A DNA stretch of 64,000 nucleotides from Patiria pectinifera (Eukaryota > Echinodermata > Asteroidea > Valvatida > Asterinidae): NCBI GenBank assembly GCA_029964075.1, contig CM057133.1, positions 13,106,699-13,170,698 of the forward strand, read 5' to 3'. Below the pieces are notes generated by a model, which ran no database searches, was not told the origin of the DNA, and saw only the letters and a program-made list of their open reading frames with translations. A program made the translations under genes and the position numbers. Of this stretch, positions 26,001-31,390 are shown one piece after another. Each line of letters starts with the position of its first letter. Position 1 is the stretch's first letter.

Positions 26001-29000
26001 GGAAGTATGCGACTCAACATGGAAGAAAACATATCAGCGATGCAACATTACTTTACCCCCCACCCCACCCCACCAAAAAGTAATAGTTGTGTCTTAAGGC
26101 CAAAAAAAAAAAGTCTCCGGTTTCTGGTATGCGCGCGCGTCGCCGTAGCCATGCGCGTCGGCAAAATGAAAAAGTTTTTTTTCAATGAAAGATGATGTCT
26201 CAAAACCGCCAAACTTACTGGTTTGACTGGAATTCTGCTGCTACGTAATTTCAACGTGTTTTTAGATGGGGTTATGATCGAGAATAAGCTTTATGTGGCC
26301 TCTCTGGACTCCCATATATTTGCACTAAGTTTAGTTGGGCACCATTTGCAGTCATCAGCCGACATTTGAAGCAAAAAAGTCGGGTAAAAAAAAAAAAAAA
26401 GCCGCGTCGCCGCACCACTTTTTGGACAAGCTCCATACCAGTAACCGGAGACTTTTTTTTTTGGCCTAACCTAAAATCACGTACTTACCATGTGCGACTG
26501 CGACAGCATCTTTAGAGCTTTTGATTTTCTCCAGGAGGACATACTCTTTCCACGCATACCACACTGTCTGGCATATGTGATATCTAAATGATACAAGATA
26601 TGTCATGTACATGTGTGAGCAAACAAAGATATCTCATGTCTAATTGAAAAACATCTTTTAGTATTCCAAATCTGGAATAAGGGGCCTAGTGGGCGATTCG
26701 GGCCATTTGTAAACCCCTGATTACAAAAACAAATGATTCACTAGTTCTCTACCTCCTGTGATAATCTGCTCTGATCTGAAGTTTCCATTCTCGACGACTC
26801 GTCCACCAGAAATCGATCCATTCCCTGAGGGCAGCAGACAGCAAACGTTTCCTGTAATGTTGCCTACGTGATAAAAAGGAACCATTTTTTTTTTAATCTA
26901 CGGAAAACTTCCTTCAAGTTCAAAGTTTGGAAAAATAATTCCCTTTTTATTACAGACAGTAGTAACACTGTACAAATTACCTCACTACGGACGGGCGGAC
27001 ACGACCAAAAGCTGCAGCAATCCAAATATGTAGGAACTTTCTTGCAAGATGTCTAAAAAAAAAAAGCACAGATAAAATCAAAAACACATTTTTACACACA
27101 ATCTTGGGAAAAAGTGTTGGATGTAATACAACTATGCCTTATTTACTCTTTTTATAATGTGAACTGAAATGTGACTTTCCATTCACCCCAAATCCCAGGT
27201 TCGTTTGGCTAGAATGCATCCTCAATCCTCCAAAATCATCCAACTGCCGCCACGTGAAAATTGGAAACCTTCGGAGGGATAACCACTGCCTCATACTTCA
27301 AAATCTCCCAACTCACTTTTAGGATATTGAAGCAGTGCAGATGATGATGATGATATCCAGTACAATATAGGCCTTACATTTATGCAACCTAAACAATGCA
27401 ATATACATGTACACAACGGAACACCTTGACACAATGCGTCGTTCAAAAAATATAATTGGCACTTTATACAAGATGAGGTTTCGCCGCACCCACTACATGG
27501 CGGTGGCGGCTTTACATGTTTGTTGACGGTGTAAATTGAGGATTTTTAATTGTTCCTCATCATCGAACTTTTGTTCGTACTTTTTTTGCAACAGCTCCTA
27601 TTGGTTTTGTACATGATTTCTAATGGAGGACGTCCTCGATTTGACTCCTGTCCTCAATTACACAATGATGTTTCACATGCGTGTCCTCGATTTACACCAT
27701 AAACAAACACACACATACACTAGTACTTCCTCAGGACTACCCTGCTAAATCCAACAAAGTCCAACCGGACTTTCCTGTTCAATCCACTGTGCCTCATTTT
27801 CAGTTGTCTGCTGAATCCAACGGAGTCCAACAATGCGTTATAATGCGGTTCACTTGCCTGCTGAATCCAACATTTTGCATGAGGAATGTACACAAGGGGT
27901 TAACTGCTCAATCCAACAGGCTCCATCGGGTATTTTACATAGTTGGATCCTGTTGGATTCAGCAGGGTTTATAGGGTTACAGTATAGCGGTGATACAGCC
28001 TCAATCCCTTAAAATCCTCCAAAGTGCCTGATGTATTTTGGAGGATTGAGGAGGGTTAGGGTTAATAGAAACTTAAAGGGAAAATACAACATTTGCAAAC
28101 ATCAAAAAATAAAACTACCAAATCATTTTGAAATACCTTGCTGGACTGTTAGTGAATGACAGTGTAAAGCATCCTGTAAAATCATGGCACCTGGTATACT
28201 GTCATTTTCAAGAAATGTAGTATTTTTGTATCAATTTTCAACGCTGATCGGCCGATCAGCGTTGGAAAAAACTGGCTTTTTTTTTCAAATACTGGCCCCA
28301 ATTGGCCATCGCACTTGTTTGCAATCGATTACAAACCTATGAACGAGTACGAGCCAGCTAGACTGGTTCCCTGACCTTACAATTCCCAAATGTTTGTAAA
28401 CTGCTCTGTTTCTTCTTATATGGAGTCAGGGAACCAGACTACAGGAAAATGATTGTTTTTCTTGGTTTTTATAGCATTTTCGAACCCAAAACCTCAAACA
28501 AGTCAGTGTAACTATATTTGCTATATATTTCCAACCCCCCAATTACATCCATTTCTGAAAATTACAGCAAAAGCAAATGATGTATATTCCCTTTAATACA
28601 CACCTGATCCTGATTTCTTTGAGCCGGCCACCCATATTCCATGTATAGCCTGGTTTGGCCCTCGGCATGCGAGCACTTTTGGGATCAGATACAGACGACG
28701 GCAAGCCAGGCTTCTTGGGTGTCGAAGCCGGACTTTGGAAGTGCACACGGTGCGAACTCTTGGGACTTGCTTTGACGTGCGACTTGGCAACTGGAATGCG
28801 AGACCTACTTGGTGAATGTGAACTGTTTTCAAGAAAAGGAAATATAACAATGCAAACAATTTGAAAACCTCAACTCGAACAGTGACACAAAAATACAAAT
28901 ATAAAGTTTACATGGTCAATGATCACGTGAAAGTGGCCCTATCAAAAAACGATAATTTACTGATTCCAAATAGGGCTTTGTATCGGATTTGTAGGGTTCA

Positions 29001-30134
29001 AATTTATACTTTTAAGACCACTCTATTTTTTCCATCGTTGCTATTTTTTCCAGAAGTCGACCATTGAGCATCTTTTTTATAGAATATCCTTCGGAGCCAG
29101 TGCCTATAACTAGGTCTCTACCAATCGCCTTTTTGACATTTGGACATGGTCGGGTGATACTGTCGCGCGACCATGTCCAAATGTTAATAAAGGCGATTCG
29201 TAGAGTCCTGACTCCTAGTTGCTAGTTATTCAGACTAGGCGATCGTGTAGCTAGTGACTTACAGGCCTCCTTCCCGAGAACAAAATCCACTTTTAATTTA
29301 TTTGACTCACAAAACTAGTCATTGGCCAAAGAGTCCTAGTTCATCATGTTCATATGTAGTAGTTACCCTGACTAAGACTAAGAATAACAGGGGCCACATG
29401 ATCGCCTTCACTAGAATTACACAATCGCCAATCCGCCATGTCTAATGCTAATGCCTACATGTAAAAAAAAAAGGGACGAACCTGTGTTCACAGGAACGGA
29501 ATGCCCATCTCTCTTTCATTTAGCGATTGGGCCAGACTCATATGCTGCTGTGGGGGGATTGCCACACCTCCTCCACGGCGAGTCTGTTACCTTCCCAGCA
29601 TTGAATAATGCAGGTACCCATTTAACACCTGGGTTGAGAGGAGTAATTGAGGTGAAGCGCCTTACTCAAGGGCACAACACGCGTGGCCACGGCGGGGCTC
29701 GAACCCACAACCTCCCGATCATGAATCCTGTGCTCCACCGCTAGACCACACGTGCCCCTAAATGTAGAGCGCCTACATGTAGGGCGGCTTAAAATTAAAA
29801 AGGCCTTATTATTTCACCATGTTCATGCTTACATTTTGGTTGGTGGCCTTCCTGTTTCTTCCTTCTTCATTGAGGTTTTTTTAACTTCGCCCAAATTTGC
29901 GACAGCCCTCCCCACTGCTCCTGGACCAGCGCCTCTGTCTACGGTAGACTCCCATCCATCTCCTCGTGCAGCTAGTCTCATCTTCGCTGCCTTCACTCGC
30001 AGCCCTTCGCTCAGTTCATGTAGCACGGCCTGCTTGGCCTTCGCCCGCAGGCTGGCATCGTTTCGCTGCGAGAAACGATCAGCTTTTCGTACGCTACTCT
30101 GTTGCAGCAGAGATGTAGTGCCAGTGGGTTGCAT
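2632..30134 (-). CDS. SFI1: SFI1 centrin-binding protein, complete 28-exon gene
   Basis: Spindle assembly associated SFI1 homologue. The family forms a long alpha-helical filament that binds centrin at centrioles, basal bodies and spindle poles. The coding exons are listed separately; joined, they total 4,608 nt (1,535 codons plus TAG) with every intron phase agreeing. Residues ~1-165 are a basic N-terminus ending GGRLKEIRIR, like the conserved block before the vertebrate repeats. Residues ~175-1000 hold some two dozen SFI1 repeats (about 33-residue spacing, L-x5/6-W cores such as LREWIDFW, LLKSWQHW, LERVFRFW). Residues ~1070-1440 are Ser/Pro/Gln-rich. Residues ~1440-1535 are a coiled coil (EIQQIHEKLQDYQRAKEKFR, then LGTWLAEYQ). 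Human SFI1 (about 1,240 aa) has the same order. The start is the first ATG (30134-30132) after an in-frame stop. A GPCR gene lies antisense in the intron 7814-12593. Confidence 0.93.
3434..3554 (-). CDS. SFI1: SFI1 exon 27 (residues 1460-1500)
   Basis: Coiled coil TLKEQRCQLGTWLAEYQRIH and an acidic stretch ending VTEELQQ. Acceptor TCTGACAG|A, donor CAACAG|GTACGG. Confidence 0.88.
3827..4867 (-). CDS. SFI1: SFI1 exon 26 (residues 1113-1459)
   Basis: Large low-complexity exon rich in Ser, Pro, Gln and His. It includes the block HVLLPPSAFMTSRAVAA, like vertebrate LLLPLSSFMPCGAAA, and ends with the coiled-coil start DIYEEIQQIHEKLQDYQ. Acceptor CATCCAG|T, donor TTCAG|GTAATT. Confidence 0.93.
5782..5910 (-). 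CDS. SFI1: SFI1 exon 25 (residues 1070-1112)
   Basis: RPRPLPRRPDFLMESLQ corresponds to the vertebrate RRPHFLLEPAQ motif after the repeats. Acceptor CATTACAG|A, donor GCACG|GTATGA. Confidence 0.9.
6301..6626 (-). CDS. SFI1: SFI1 exon 24 (residues 962-1069)
   Basis: Last repeat (VVRRCATHWINMTQRGRSK, matching human AVRRCATLWKQK), then a Ser/Thr/Pro-rich linker. Acceptor GCTACAG|AGT, donor AGTAG|GTGAGG. Confidence 0.92.
6902..6971. repeat. Short TTAACCCTAAC-terminated element
   Basis: Seventy bases bounded by TTAACCCTAAC and GTTAGGGTTAA (perfect 11-bp inverted ends) with an interior AATCCTCCAA motif. The same end and interior motifs recur at about 28005-28072 and 40747-41178. Confidence 0.55.
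7060..7311 (-). CDS. SFI1: SFI1 exon 23 (residues 878-961)
   Basis: The best-conserved segment: VMALWQWSLVLQRRVLDAWL and YLLREGVGQWMRV, which align by eye with human SFI1 ALWFWAFSLQAKVWATWL. Acceptor ACCCACAG|TTC, donor GCCAAG|GTACCA, 84 codons. Confidence 0.95.
7739..7813 (-). CDS. SFI1: SFI1 exon 22 (residues 853-877)
   Basis: LLLRQSMWLHNTRLSAKFFL, with the next core FFLRW. Acceptor TATTTCAG|TTG, donor GCAGAG|GTTGGT. It follows the 4.8-kb intron that holds the nested GPCR. Confidence 0.9.
8004..8043. repeat. (AAT)n microsatellite
   Basis: About 13 uninterrupted AAT units in the long SFI1 intron. Confidence 0.9.
8311..8705 (-). mobile_element. tRNA-derived SINE with conserved central core
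   Basis: Read on the minus strand: a tRNA-like head near 8705-8600 with B box GGGTTCGAATCC, then a central domain (GGGTTCTTTAACGTGC on the plus strand, with ACACGGGACC and ACGTCCCATCCGAAGGACGA) of the kind found in widely conserved eumetazoan SINEs, then a 3' tail GGCAAAAAGCGCTATATAA. The tail resembles the end of the LINE fragment at 15838-16155. I cannot name the family with certainty. Confidence 0.7.
9813..10778 (+). CDS. Class A (rhodopsin-like) GPCR, intronless, nested in SFI1
   Basis: 321-residue seven-transmembrane receptor in one exon, antisense to SFI1. The start at 9813 (CCAAGATGG, strong Kozak) is the first ATG of the frame. Family landmarks: N25 (GNVLV, TM1), D53 (LAVAD, TM2), C93 and C167 (TM3/ECL2 disulfide pair), W144 (TM4), NPVVY 282-286 (TM7), then a short basic Cys-containing tail. 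Oddities: the TM3 DRY motif is ERF (116-118), position 3.32 is Gln so an aminergic receptor is unlikely, and TM6 has VLLVLP instead of CWxP. Ligand unknown; best described as an orphan. The nearest AATAAA downstream is at 11445. No TATA box is evident; transcription would be convergent with SFI1. Confidence 0.9.
   Translation: MAGYDNDLVFTVMKGLIEGFGVLGNVLVCATIWHAKALHNVTNLFILSLAVADALVSLCGAQSLWIPVSDGGKLAHNITQCTPALVSQENGRCVYFYLQRSFHAHSVLSLVLASYERFMGINRPLHYVQFFSARRLIILLLGVWIVPLLVELPSAILATVSYRQNNCIVGGDVHLVISVTSLLLFVIPTGCMIGMYAKILANLRSSAWNLRRQGIRAQPLELLRAHRKVTISLALVVTAMVLLVLPGKIWLLVLNMTDSPSTRSDLWLQFFVLLTGLNSALNPVVYGFKYKQLRTAFKTMLCKCGNRRHQNQVNLELREHM
11827..12134. repeat. Long foldback (inverted repeat, ~110-bp arms)
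   Basis: The arm 11827-11938 (from GGCAGATAGG through GGCTATAGGGCAATCGTAGA to TTTGTC) is the imperfect reverse complement of 12014-12134 (GACAAATCTGCGATGGCCCT ... CCCCTATCTGCC), separated by about 75 bp. No coding capacity; probably a fold-back mobile element. Confidence 0.75.
12300..12583 (+). mobile_element. tRNA-derived SINE with AAT tail
   Basis: Head TGGCGTAGCGGTA (pol III A box) and GGGTTCGAATCCCG (B box) 35-40 bp apart, body GTGGATTGGGTTTTCAGTCC and GGGTTTTCCCCAGAATATTC, then a run of AAT ending near 12583. Related copies lie at 16915-17043 (minus) and 22310-22370 (head only). Confidence 0.75.
12594..12754 (-). CDS. SFI1: SFI1 exon 21 (residues 799-852)
   Basis: Repeat cores LERVFRFWRLSYTRS and MRQAVASWCLFKQQE. 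Acceptor CCTCATAG|GC, donor AAACAG|GTATAG. A SINE with an AAT tail sits just downstream in the intron. Confidence 0.9.
13221..13584. mobile_element. MITE with GCCCNTTTCACACTAGA termini
   Basis: Left end AAGCCCGTTTCACACTAGA and right end TCTAGTGTGAAAAGGGCTTT are inverted repeats. The interior is built from short palindromes of the CAACCCGGGTTGAA type repeated in both orientations, with no coding frame. Confidence 0.7.
13873..13948 (-). CDS. SFI1: SFI1 exon 20 (residues 774-798)
   Basis: Charged helix YAVLRSHKRRNYVGELRRIQ. Acceptor GGCAACAG|TAT, donor AACAGAG|GTACTC. No Trp core. It is supported by both splice sites and because its 76 nt supply exactly the base needed by the next exon. Confidence 0.78.
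14020..14361. mobile_element. Mariner-type MITE (CAGGGTGAGT ends, TA target)
   Basis: Ends CAGGGCGAGTTAAAAAA and TTTTTTTACTCACCCTG flanked by TA on both sides. It contains the segment GTGATCCGTGGACAGAACTT shared with copies at 35099-35478 and 45543-46008. Confidence 0.65.
15516..15618 (-). CDS. SFI1: SFI1 exon 19 (residues 739-773)
   Basis: Repeat cores WALKQWHWNVNEQARDR and ARQYWMRSIKAK. Acceptor CGCTAAG|A, donor GCTAAG|GTAAGT. Confidence 0.88.
15838..16155 (-). mobile_element. 5'-truncated LINE, reverse transcriptase C-terminus
   Basis: On the minus strand about 16095-15940 encodes KKAGDRAFSVSGPRCWNSL, then a segment ending in NFKGRLKTDLF. This is the signature end of many non-LTR retrotransposon ORF2 proteins (GDRAFSVAAPRLWNSLP...F KS LKT LF type). 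The 3' sequence TGCAAAAATGCCCGCTATAA and a TTA-repeat tail follow. Only the tail end of the element is present, in the intron between SFI1 exons 18 and 19. Confidence 0.75.
16182..16258 (-). CDS. SFI1: SFI1 exon 18 (residues 714-738)
   Basis: Helical linker VYQQRAKNIEKEAERRK. Acceptor CAACTGCAG|GTG, donor TTTAGG|GTGAGT. Confidence 0.87.
16690..16773 (-). CDS. SFI1: SFI1 exon 17 (residues 686-713)
   Basis: CRIKKDKIQRAVNYRRQ, then repeat core LENRVLTAWK. Acceptor ACCATACAG|TGT, donor TGGAAG|GTTAGT. Confidence 0.88.
16915..17043 (-). mobile_element. SINE copy, truncated, minus strand
   Basis: Reverse complement of the SINE at 12300: GTTGGCATAACAGT head, CACCGCTGTGACTTGGGTTC, CCAATATGTGGATTGGGTTT body. 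The B box is degraded (GGGTTCCAATC). Confidence 0.75.
17204..17279 (-). CDS. SFI1: SFI1 exon 16 (residues 660-685)
   Basis: Repeat core HLRRLGKIWKAWTM. Acceptor TCTTGCAG|G, donor ACCATG|GTAACT. Confidence 0.9.
17571..17656 (-). CDS. SFI1: SFI1 exon 15 (residues 632-659)
   Basis: Repeat core LCATALTTWKEFVVDCHK. Acceptor TTCCCCAG|GCA, donor AAAAG|GTAAAC. Confidence 0.9.
18497..18589 (-). CDS. SFI1: SFI1 exon 14 (residues 601-631)
   Basis: Repeat core LGKRMLRKWRHRMRRKQQ. Acceptor TTGTTCAG|GCT, donor AAAGAG|GTACGC. Confidence 0.9.
19010..19091 (-). CDS. SFI1: SFI1 exon 13 (residues 573-600)
   Basis: Repeat core VLGFYFVRWWHMFQTSQN. Acceptor TTTGCCAG|G, donor AGAATG|GTAAGT. Confidence 0.88.
19864..19994 (-). 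CDS. SFI1: SFI1 exon 12 (residues 530-572)
   Basis: AEAHYLSRLLPKCLHSLKVY, a repeat in which Leu replaces the central Trp. Acceptor ATACCCCAG|ACG, donor CATAG|GTATCT. It was found because repeat spacing and phase both required an exon here; including it closes the frame exactly. Confidence 0.85.
20131..20303. mobile_element. hAT-like MITE
   Basis: Terminal repeats CAGGGGTGTGAG and TTTCACACCCCTG, with flanking 8-mers CTATCAAC and AATTCAAC agreeing at 6 of 8 positions as expected for an aged 8-bp hAT target duplication. The interior repeats AGCTGAAA many times. Confidence 0.65.
20581..20647 (-). CDS. SFI1: SFI1 exon 11 (residues 507-529)
   Basis: Repeat core RILSQMMQKWKEYTAWRR. Acceptor CCCAAAAG|G, donor AGACAG|GTAATT. 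Confidence 0.87.
20803..20900 (-). CDS. SFI1: SFI1 exon 10 (residues 475-506)
   Basis: Repeat core LLFHAMQRWIQRCEEKEE. Acceptor TCCAACCAG|CTG, donor TTCAG|GTGGGT. Confidence 0.88.
21430..21822. mobile_element. pogo/Tigger-like MITE, copy 1
   Basis: Ends CAGTGGAATGTTGCTATACC and the inverted GGCGTTCCACTG, flanked by TA. Nearly the same sequence occurs at 49453-49860. Non-coding; depends on a transposase elsewhere. Confidence 0.75.
22006..22098 (-). CDS. SFI1: SFI1 exon 9 (residues 444-474)
   Basis: Repeat with the Trp lost (SSFGALQLAVVRQRLQERR). Acceptor GCCTGCAG|AAA, donor CATTCG|GTGAGG, 31 codons. Confidence 0.87.
22310..22370 (+). mobile_element. SINE head fragment
   Basis: GCCTTCCACCACTGTGACCC, then GGTTCGAATCCTG (B box), matching only the 5' part of the SINE at 12300. 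Confidence 0.55.
22608..22678 (-). CDS. SFI1: SFI1 exon 8 (residues 420-443)
   Basis: Helical linker FIKLKFERRMKIQLAEQHYR. Acceptor CTGCGAAG|TC, donor CTCGTG|GTAAGA. Confidence 0.82.
23300..23461 (-). CDS. SFI1: SFI1 exon 7 (residues 366-419)
   Basis: Repeats NLLLKSWQHWHGRWYTLK and RLRKHFVRWRY. Acceptor TTTAACAG|CC. Donor TACT|GTATCC is weaker than its neighbours but is the only one that keeps frame into the next exon. Confidence 0.85.
24135..24294 (-). CDS. SFI1: SFI1 exon 6 (residues 313-365)
   Basis: TWRRWIAATQDKLEQR completes the repeat begun in the previous exon; NLVAKCFYKGLVSYTSHR is a repeat with Tyr in place of the usual Trp. Donor AAAAAG|GTACTA. Confidence 0.9.
24711..25372. repeat. 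TTAGGG-containing G-rich minisatellite
   Basis: About 660 bp of degenerate 20-23-bp units of the form GGGTTAGGGRTTGATCTGGG (plus strand) in the intron between SFI1 exons 5 and 6. Individual units differ in G-run length and by small indels. The G-rich strand is non-template for a plus transcript; the SFI1 pre-mRNA carries the C-rich complement. Confidence 0.85.
25405..25625 (-). CDS. SFI1: SFI1 exon 5 (residues 239-312)
   Basis: Two full repeats (RVLEAWKVYVVSRR and YLEWAWRRWMSQRQ) and the start of a third (AVQHWAQNLVHK). Acceptor ATTACAG|CC, donor CACAAG|GTAGAC. Confidence 0.92.
25669..25835. mobile_element. pogo/Tigger-like MITE remnant
   Basis: GAACATTTGGCTATACCGAA, TTGGCTCCC and GCTACAACGAACGGCCACTA match segments of the 21430 and 49453 copies in the same order, but diverged and shortened. 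Confidence 0.5.
26098..26466 (+). mobile_element. Harbinger-type MITE, copy 1
   Basis: Bounded by GGCCAAAAAAAAA...GTCTCCGGTTTCTGGTAT and its inverse, with TAA directly repeated on both flanks (26095-26097 and 26467-26469). A GGCC end plus a TWA target duplication is typical of PIF/Harbinger. It lies immediately next to SFI1 exon 4. Confidence 0.75.
26489..26583 (-). CDS. SFI1: SFI1 exon 4 (residues 207-238)
   Basis: Repeat core CQTVWYAWKEYVLLEK. Acceptor CATTTAG|A, donor CATG|GTAAGT. Confidence 0.9.
26753..26851 (-). CDS. SFI1: SFI1 exon 3 (residues 174-206)
   Basis: First SFI1 repeats: KRLLSAALREWIDFWWTSRR. Acceptor ATTACAG|G, donor AGGAG|GTAGAG. Confidence 0.9.
27517..27710. repeat. Foldback element
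   Basis: TGTTTGTTGACGGTGTAAAT at the left and its imperfect reverse complement (ATTTACACCATAAACAAACA) at the right enclose about 140 bp with TCCTCGAT/ATTGAGGA motifs in both orientations. Confidence 0.6.
27740..27967. repeat. Element built from CTGCTGAATCCAAC repeats
   Basis: Ends CCCTGCTAAATCCAAC and GTTGGATTCAGCAGGG (one mismatch) are inverted. Four further copies of TGCT(G/C)AATCCAAC lie inside in direct orientation at irregular spacing. Confidence 0.6.
28005..28072. repeat. TTAGGGTTAA-terminated element
   Basis: CAATCCCTTAAAATCCTCCA at the left and TGGAGGATTGAGGAGGGTTA at the right form an inverted pair ending in GGGTTAGGGTTAA; related to the element at 6902-6971. Confidence 0.5.
28239..28264. 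repeat. Perfect 26-bp palindrome
   Basis: The half-site CAACGCTGATCGG is followed directly by its exact reverse complement with no spacer, flanked by TTTT and GAAAA. It lies in SFI1 intron 2. Confidence 0.85.
28358..28442. repeat. Small inverted repeat
   Basis: GACTGGTTCCCTGAC and GTCAGGGAACCAGAC enclose about 49 bp, a stem of 15 bp with one mismatch. Confidence 0.55.
28604..28822 (-). CDS. SFI1: SFI1 exon 2 (residues 101-173)
   Basis: Acceptor GAAAACAG|T, donor ATCAG|GTGTGT. Ser/Pro/Lys-rich, ending in GGRLKEIRIR, the block matching vertebrate GRLRELRIR just before the first repeat. Confidence 0.88.
29110..29218. repeat. Hairpin-forming element
   Basis: AATCGCC...GACATTTGGACATGGTCG (29123-29152) and CGACCATGTCCAAATGTT...GGCGATT (29168-29198) form a long stem with a short loop. 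The outer flanks CTAGGTCTCTAC and GTAGAGTCCTGACTCCTAG extend the pairing. Confidence 0.65.
29480..29757 (-). mobile_element. tRNA-derived SINE, second family member
   Basis: On the minus strand the head GGGGCACGTGTGGTCTAGCG (A-box-like) and the B box GGGTTCGAGCCC are followed by TTGTGCCCTTGAGTAAGG. The latter matches the segment TTGTGCTCTTGCGCAAGGCA of the SINE at 8311-8705. Confidence 0.65.
29833..30134 (-). CDS. SFI1: SFI1 exon 1 (residues 1-100)
   Basis: Begins MQPTGTTSLLQQSS, preceded in frame by TAA at about 30165. Donor AAAAT|GTAAGC leaves two bases. Basic, Ala/Lys/Arg-rich, no repeats yet. Confidence 0.8.
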
Positions 30135-30719
30135 GTTGAATTTTGCCCACAATTTCACATTTTATGACATTCTTTTTCCATAAATTAAACGCTCTGATTT
30201 AGGGGTTTTTAGTAATACATGGGCAATGTTTTGAATATTTTTGACATCCTGTTTGCGTGTTTTTTCCTTGCGCAGTTTCAGCCGAATTGTCAAGTTTCAT
30301 GTTTAGCGCCAGCCATTTTGAGATTTTAGTCTTTGTCAATCATCTAATAACTTACTGACATTTCCATAATATTTATTTTAGCCTAATTTGACCCAGCTCA
30401 ACTTAAAATAAAACAAAGTTATGAATTTTTTTATATTTCAATTAAATTATTTGTGATAAAATATTGTTGTTGAGTATATAATAAAATATTAAATATAAAG
30501 TTATATTTATTGTCCTACGGCTGTTGTATGCATCTCTGACAAACTTTTTGCCAATCGGGAGCAAGTTCGAGCGAGAACCAAGTGTTTACCCACAGTTCGA
30601 CTATCGCTCGAATGGTGGACGGGGGGCTAGACAAAATTTTGGGGGGGCTACAGCCCCCTAGCCCGTAGAACCGCGCCTGTCCCCACTGAAGCCTACTATT
30701 TGCAGCGGCGTTTGCAGGA

Positions 30720-31045
30720 TTTTGCTGAAGGGGGGGGGGGAGGGGGTGATGGAAGGTAGCGTCAAGTTAAGTGGGGGAAATTTTGGATACTAGACGTGTG
30801 ATCTGAGGCAATTTCTGACCACTTAGGTCCTAAACCAATAATTTTGTTGGAGCGAAAGATCATCTTTTAAGCATAATTTTCGAGTTTGGAGTCATTGAAT
30901 CAGGTACTATTCTGAGCTATAGAATCATTATGTAGGCTACCATTTTTATTCAGGGATGCAAACAGGGGGGACAAACGATATAATACCCCCCCCCCCCGAC
31001 TTTAAAAAGTGGGTGGGCCGTCTCCCACCGATTGACGCCCATGGG
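30720..31045. repeat. G-rich MITE remnant sharing the 35.6-kb core
   Basis: A G run at 30730-30745, then GTGATCTGAGGCAATTTCTG at about 30800, AAAGATCATC, CGAGTTTGGAGTCATTGAAT, and an end reading GATTGACGCCC. These match the triplicated element at 35615-36172. Confidence 0.6.
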
Positions 31046-31390
31046 TAGCAAGCACTTTTGTGTACGGTCACCCGGCCGGAGGCGCGGACACCTCACCAAG
31101 GGCTTCAGCACTCAAGTAATTGGGTTAGAATTAAGTGGTATTCATGAACATATTGCCAGTCAAGGGATGGACTCATTTCAAAATTAATTTAAAGACGGCT
31201 CCAAAAAAAAACCCCGGATTTTTTTATTATAGAAAAGAACAAAATCTAAATTTGCCTAGCACTCTCCAAGCTTCAGCACGCGCATTTTGCGATCTCTCGA
31301 CCGCTGTTTTGACATTATTATTTTTTGCCGCCATGCAATACAACCGCGGACAAGTCGGTACTATTCAGTTATCCAGAAAGTCCTCCATGG

